Assembly: GCA_020024815.1 (NCBI GenBank)
Contig: JAHHTE010000012.1
Span: 1-25,856, forward strand
Length of the DNA stretch: 25,856 nucleotides
Direction: 5' to 3'
From: Mailhella sp.
GTDB lineage: Bacteria > Desulfobacterota > Desulfovibrionia > Desulfovibrionales > Desulfovibrionaceae
The notes below the pieces were generated by a model, which was given only the letters and a program-made list of their open reading frames with translations, searched no databases and had not been told where the DNA came from. The translations under genes and the position numbers were made by a program. Of this stretch, positions 23,890 to 25,856 are shown piece after piece. Position 1 is the first letter of the stretch; each line of letters opens with the position of its first letter.

Positions 23890-23921
23890 TGGTGGAACCT
23901 GCAAGGATTGAACTTGCGACC
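23890..23921 (-). other. tRNA 3'-end fragment (probable attachment-site remnant)
   Basis: On the minus strand the bases read as a complete T arm and acceptor end: stem GCAAG, loop TTCAATC, stem CTTGC, acceptor AGGTTCC, discriminator A, CCA (CCA at 23892-23890). The matching 5' acceptor strand GGAACCT and the D and anticodon arms are not found upstream; instead the IS200-type right end begins. Such 3' fragments are the classic cores of att sites for tRNA-using integrases. I cannot name the tRNA without its anticodon. Confidence 0.65.
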
Positions 23922-23947
23922 AACCGGTAAGCGGGTGGTTTTCACCA

Positions 23948-24039
23948 GCCCTATAAGGGCATATTACTGGCTTGCGTCTCAAGACGCTCTGAATGTATTC
24001 GCCAATTGCATTACATTCACTAGCTGCTACCAAAGTAGC
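23948..24039 (-). ncRNA. Structured right-end segment of the IS, guide-RNA-like
   Basis: Three hairpins follow one another downstream of tnpA: 24026-24039 (GCTAC/GTAGC), 23974-23987 (GCGTCT/AGACGC) and 23948-23960 (GCCCT/AGGGC, with an outer CCAG/CTGG pair). The same design is seen in the 3'-end RNAs (omega or reRNA) of TnpB-encoding relatives, whose guide begins at the element end. No tnpB is present here, so this could be a remnant or only a TnpA recognition region. Confidence 0.35.
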
Positions 24040-24052
24040 TTATACCATTGCC

Positions 24053-24517
24053 TTATTTATTCTTACTACCCGTGAACGGGTCATAATATTCTTTTAGTGA
24101 GTATTGGTCGGTCATTTTATCCTCATTTAATTGATTTTGAATATACGCTTGTATTATTTCTTTATTACGTCCTACCGTATCTACATAATAGCCTCTGCAC
24201 CATAAATGCCTATTTCCATATTTGTATTTCAAGCTTGCATGTTTATCAAAGATCATTAGAGAACTCTTCCCTTTCAAGTACCCCATAAATGAAGAAACAC
24301 TTAGATTAGGTGGAATAGATACTAACATGTGAATATGATCTACATAGGCTATTGCTTCAATAATCGTTACTTTTTTTTGTTCGCATAATTGTCTAAGAAT
24401 TTTACCTATATCTTCTTTTAATTTTGAATATATTATTTGACGACGAAATTTTGGAGCAAACACTATATGATATTTGCAATTCCAACGGGTATGAGATAAA
24501 CTTTGACTGTCTTTCAT
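24053..24517 (-). CDS. tnpA: IS200/IS605 family transposase TnpA
   Basis: 154 residues from the ATG at 24517 (AAGGAGGACAG upstream); the frame runs further to 24559 but that part lies in the regulatory hairpin. It is a Y1 HUH transposase: HTRWNCKYHIVFAPKFRRQI at the N-terminus, the metal-binding HIH in VDHIHMLVSIPP (His61, His63), the conserved FMGYLKGKSSLMIF, W..GYYVDTVG, and the catalytic tyrosine in IIQAYIQNQL (Tyr125). Length matches IS200 TnpA. It excises and inserts as single-stranded DNA without target duplication. All catalytic residues are present, so the enzyme looks functional even though the right end may not be. Confidence 0.95.
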   Translation of the reverse strand: MKDSQSLSHTRWNCKYHIVFAPKFRRQIIYSKLKEDIGKILRQLCEQKKVTIIEAIAYVDHIHMLVSIPPNLSVSSFMGYLKGKSSLMIFDKHASLKYKYGNRHLWCRGYYVDTVGRNKEIIQAYIQNQLNEDKMTDQYSLKEYYDPFTGSKNK

Positions 24518-24522
24518 AAGAC

Positions 24523-24581
24523 ACTGTCCTCCTTTGGTTATAATTGACGAACACATCAAATGTATACCAAAGGAGGACAGT
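24523..24581 (-). promoter_or_regulatory. Leader hairpin hiding the tnpA ribosome-binding site
   Basis: Perfect 16-bp inverted arms: 24523-24538 (ACTGTCCTCCTTTGGT) and 24566-24581 (ACCAAAGGAGGACAGT), loop 27. In the tnpA mRNA the 3' arm carries the Shine-Dalgarno GGAGG six bases before the ATG, so folding would block translation. IS200 is known to silence tnpA in this way. Confidence 0.8.
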
Positions 24582-24604
24582 CTTGTATCTAAAGATTTTT
24601 CAGT

Positions 24605-24623
24605 CCACCCGCTTAGCGGGTGG
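24605..24623. repeat. IS200 left-end subterminal hairpin
   Basis: Perfect 8-bp stem CCACCCGC / GCGGGTGG with loop TTA. This is the form of TnpA-recognised hairpins at the ends of IS200/IS605 elements. Confidence 0.75.
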
Positions 24624-24637
24624 TTTTATTATGCTAA

Positions 24638-24847
24638 AGCGACAAAATAAGTTCTAAAACTTTTCATAGTTTTAGACATACTGTTGTTGAATATTTACAT
24701 AAAATTGCAAAAGTTGATATAACAATGTTACAAGCAGTCATAGGTCATGAAAAAAACTCGCTTGGAATAACAAGCAATTATGCAGGAAATTGGTCAATTC
24801 AAAATTTATACTATGATGTTATCATAAAACTTCCTTGGAGATTTTAA
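24638..24847 (+). pseudogene. int: Tyrosine integrase, C-terminal fragment
   Basis: Read by hand on the plus strand, 69 residues to a TAA at 24845-24847. The fragment holds the end of the catalytic domain: TFHSFRHTVVEYLHKIA (HxxR motif), ITMLQAVIGHEKNSLGITSNYAG with the GH motif and the nucleophile tyrosine in SNYAG. Everything upstream is missing: a TAA precedes at 24635 and then the IS left end begins. The N-terminal part is not on the other side of the IS, so the loss was not a simple insertion. This is probably what is left of the prophage's (or a neighbour's) integrase. Confidence 0.85.
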
Positions 24848-24849
24848 CT

Positions 24850-25317
24850 ATGAGCGAACAATTATTTACTTCTTCCGTTCTACCTCCTGATGTACTCCCT
24901 AGTAACTATTATGGTTTTTTATACCTTGGTAATTATGACGACTATAAGAAACGTATTCTTGAAACAATTGAGTATATATATCCTTTTTTTGAATTAACTC
25001 AAGATGATATATATAAACTATATAAAATTAATAATACACTACTTGAATATAAACACAAATTATTAAATTTTCTTTTTAATCAAGGATTCATTATAAATGA
25101 TTATATTTTTGGTAATAGCGAATTTAGATTTTGTATTAAAAATAGTAAACAAATTGATATAGGTACATGGGATTTTAGAAAAACTTCTCCATCTTACTAT
25201 ATTATTGGTTCAGATATTACTTCATTAGTTGCTTGTTACTATAACTTTTCCTATATTGAAGCAATTAATATAATCTATAATCATATCATAATTACCCCTC
25301 TATGTACCCTCATGTAA
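24850..25317 (+). CDS. Unknown protein, first part
   Basis: 155 residues from the ATG at 24850 (GGAG nine bases upstream), two bases after the integrase stop, so it was probably co-transcribed with it. Not recognised. It is very rich in Ile, Tyr, Asn and Phe, without signal peptide. The segment GSDITSLVACYYNFSYIEAINIIYNH recalls the helix after a primase zinc ribbon (GDxxxxV...xSFxEAI), but no cysteine cluster is present. It probably continues in the next frame (25302-25589), which overlaps it by 16 bp. Confidence 0.6.
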   Translation: MSEQLFTSSVLPPDVLPSNYYGFLYLGNYDDYKKRILETIEYIYPFFELTQDDIYKLYKINNTLLEYKHKLLNFLFNQGFIINDYIFGNSEFRFCIKNSKQIDIGTWDFRKTSPSYYIIGSDITSLVACYYNFSYIEAINIIYNHIIITPLCTLM

Positions 25318-25589
25318 TTAAGAATTATGGTGGCTATAAAGAAGAATTATTTCCTATAAAAGAAAAATATAAAGAGAAAGAAAAGACTAATGTATTAATA
25401 CGACAATTAATAAATTATCAAATTATACCCCAATCATATACCATAAATAACTTTCAGATTATTATATATAAATTTTTTTATGAAAATAAATATGGTGAAT
25501 TTATTGAAATATTTTTTGGCTACTTTCATCGATATAATTCACCTATATTAAATTTTATATCAATGGAACCAGTTTGTTTTAATAGCTGA
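25302..25589 (+). CDS. Unknown protein, second part (probable frame-shifted continuation)
   Basis: 95 residues, frame open from about 25293. No ribosome site precedes the ATG at 25302, and the sequence (YPHVIKNYGGYKEELFPIKEKYKEKEKTNVLIRQLINYQIIPQSY...) has the same biased composition as the first part. One extra C in the CCCC at 25295-25298 would join ITP to SMYPHVIKNYGG and give a protein of about 245 residues. Either a broken gene or two overlapping genes. No family recognised. Confidence 0.5.
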   Translation: MYPHVIKNYGGYKEELFPIKEKYKEKEKTNVLIRQLINYQIIPQSYTINNFQIIIYKFFYENKYGEFIEIFFGYFHRYNSPILNFISMEPVCFNS

Positions 25590-25593
25590 ATTG

Positions 25594-25856
25594 TCAATCC
25601 AAGTGCGACACCTCTTGTAGAAAAACTTCAATTGGAGTTGTCCAATTTAGACACTTTCTAGGTCTATTATTAATGAGTTCTAGTTTTTGTCGTAATTCTT
25701 CTTGAGTTACCTTAGATAAATTTGTTTGTTTTGGATAAAACTCTCTCAATAAACCATTAGCATTTTCATTACTACCGCTTTGCCCCATAATTTTTTGCTA
25801 GATAAGCGTCTGCAAAGAAAAAATCTATTTTTAGTTCATCTTTTATTTGATTATGA
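25594..25856 (-). pseudogene. IS30-family transposase, C-terminal part, frame-shifted and cut by the window edge
   Basis: The frame 25594-25788 reads GQSGSNENANGLLREFYPKQTNLSKVTQEELRQKLELINNRPRKCLNWTTPIEVF, the standard IS30 C-terminus with the last catalytic Glu in SNEN. Upstream the family pattern continues in another frame (IKDELKIDFFFADAYLAKNYG). The change falls at the CCCC at 25783-25786: one fewer base joins KNYG to QSGSNEN. Bases just after the stop (about 25588-25611, AATTGTCAATCCAAGTGCGACA) probably form the element's terminal repeat. Confidence 0.85.

Larger units (their letters stand above)
23922..24627 (-). mobile_element. IS200/IS605-type element with tnpA only
   Basis: A single-strand transposon unit: the left-end hairpin (24605-24623), leader with a ribosome-site hairpin (24523-24581), tnpA (24053-24517) and a structured right end (about 23922-24050). 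Exact ends are not certain. Both ends carry the same stretch, AAAACCACCCGCT on the minus strand. The flanks do not match one another: integrase stump to the right, tRNA fragment to the left. Confidence 0.75.

Noticed and set aside
23890..24000. Complete tRNA gene
   Set aside because: Only the T arm and acceptor 3' strand fit; no matching GGAACCT 5' strand or anticodon arm can be folded from the adjoining bases.
23518..24033. 171-residue minus-strand open frame
   Set aside because: It reads through the IS right end, the tRNA fragment and the helicase leader. The translation of the tRNA part (GWSQVQSLQVPP) is the usual artefact of tRNA sequence, and there is no ribosome site.

Overview
The window is almost entirely the late and replication half of an integrated, low-GC (AT-rich) tailed prophage, read from right to left on the minus strand. 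The head genes are lambda-like: small and large (GpA-type) terminase, gpW, portal, S49 protease with a nested scaffold, decoration protein D, and an E-family capsid. The tail is P2/myovirus-like and contractile: sheath FI, tube FII, E/E' chaperones, tape measure, X, D, V and a PAAR tip. This mix is common in prophages of Gram-negative bacteria. The A/T-rich codon use, P2-type tail and PAAR protein suggest a low-GC Gram-negative host. The sequence does not allow a genus call.

Layout in order of transcription, right to left. (1) 25856-23890 is a junction: a broken IS30-type transposase, an unrecognised gene in two overlapping pieces, the C-terminal stump of a tyrosine integrase, an IS200/IS605 element (tnpA only, with several hairpins at its right end), and the 3' end of a tRNA gene that is probably an attachment-site remnant. 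(2) 23528-20008 is the replication block: an SF3 (D5/P4-type) helicase, a 238-bp nested palindrome with eight TGTCC/GGACA pentamers (candidate origin), and a zinc-ribbon/Toprim primase whose frame is broken at a run of six G. (3) 20008-16908 is a four-gene accessory cassette: ParB-type protein, DNA-methyltransferase-like protein, unknown 176-residue protein, DUF488 protein. (4) 16905-13820 is the packaging block, preceded by two adjacent inverted repeats (candidate cos or leader) and followed by a terminator and an array of four 9-bp repeats. (5) 13691-9036 is head assembly. (6) 9033-1 is head completion and the contractile tail, ending in a PAAR tip protein with a long C-terminal extension that runs off the window.

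Genes are tightly packed, with ATGA/TAATG overlaps, good Shine-Dalgarno sequences and translational coupling. Two expression devices are visible: a T TTT TTG slippery heptamer in tail gene E (the P2 E/E' -1 frameshift) and an internal start with a strong ribosome site inside the protease gene (the lambda C/Nu3 arrangement). Several genes (primase, tape measure, the 24.8-25.6 kb gene, IS30 transposase) are split by apparent single-base frame changes, three of them next to G or C runs. These may be sequencing or assembly errors, decay, or recoding, and need read-level checking before the prophage is called defective. The items most worth pursuing are the nested palindrome, the ParB/methyltransferase-like/DUF488 cassette, the PAAR C-terminal domain and the rearranged integrase/tRNA/IS junction.
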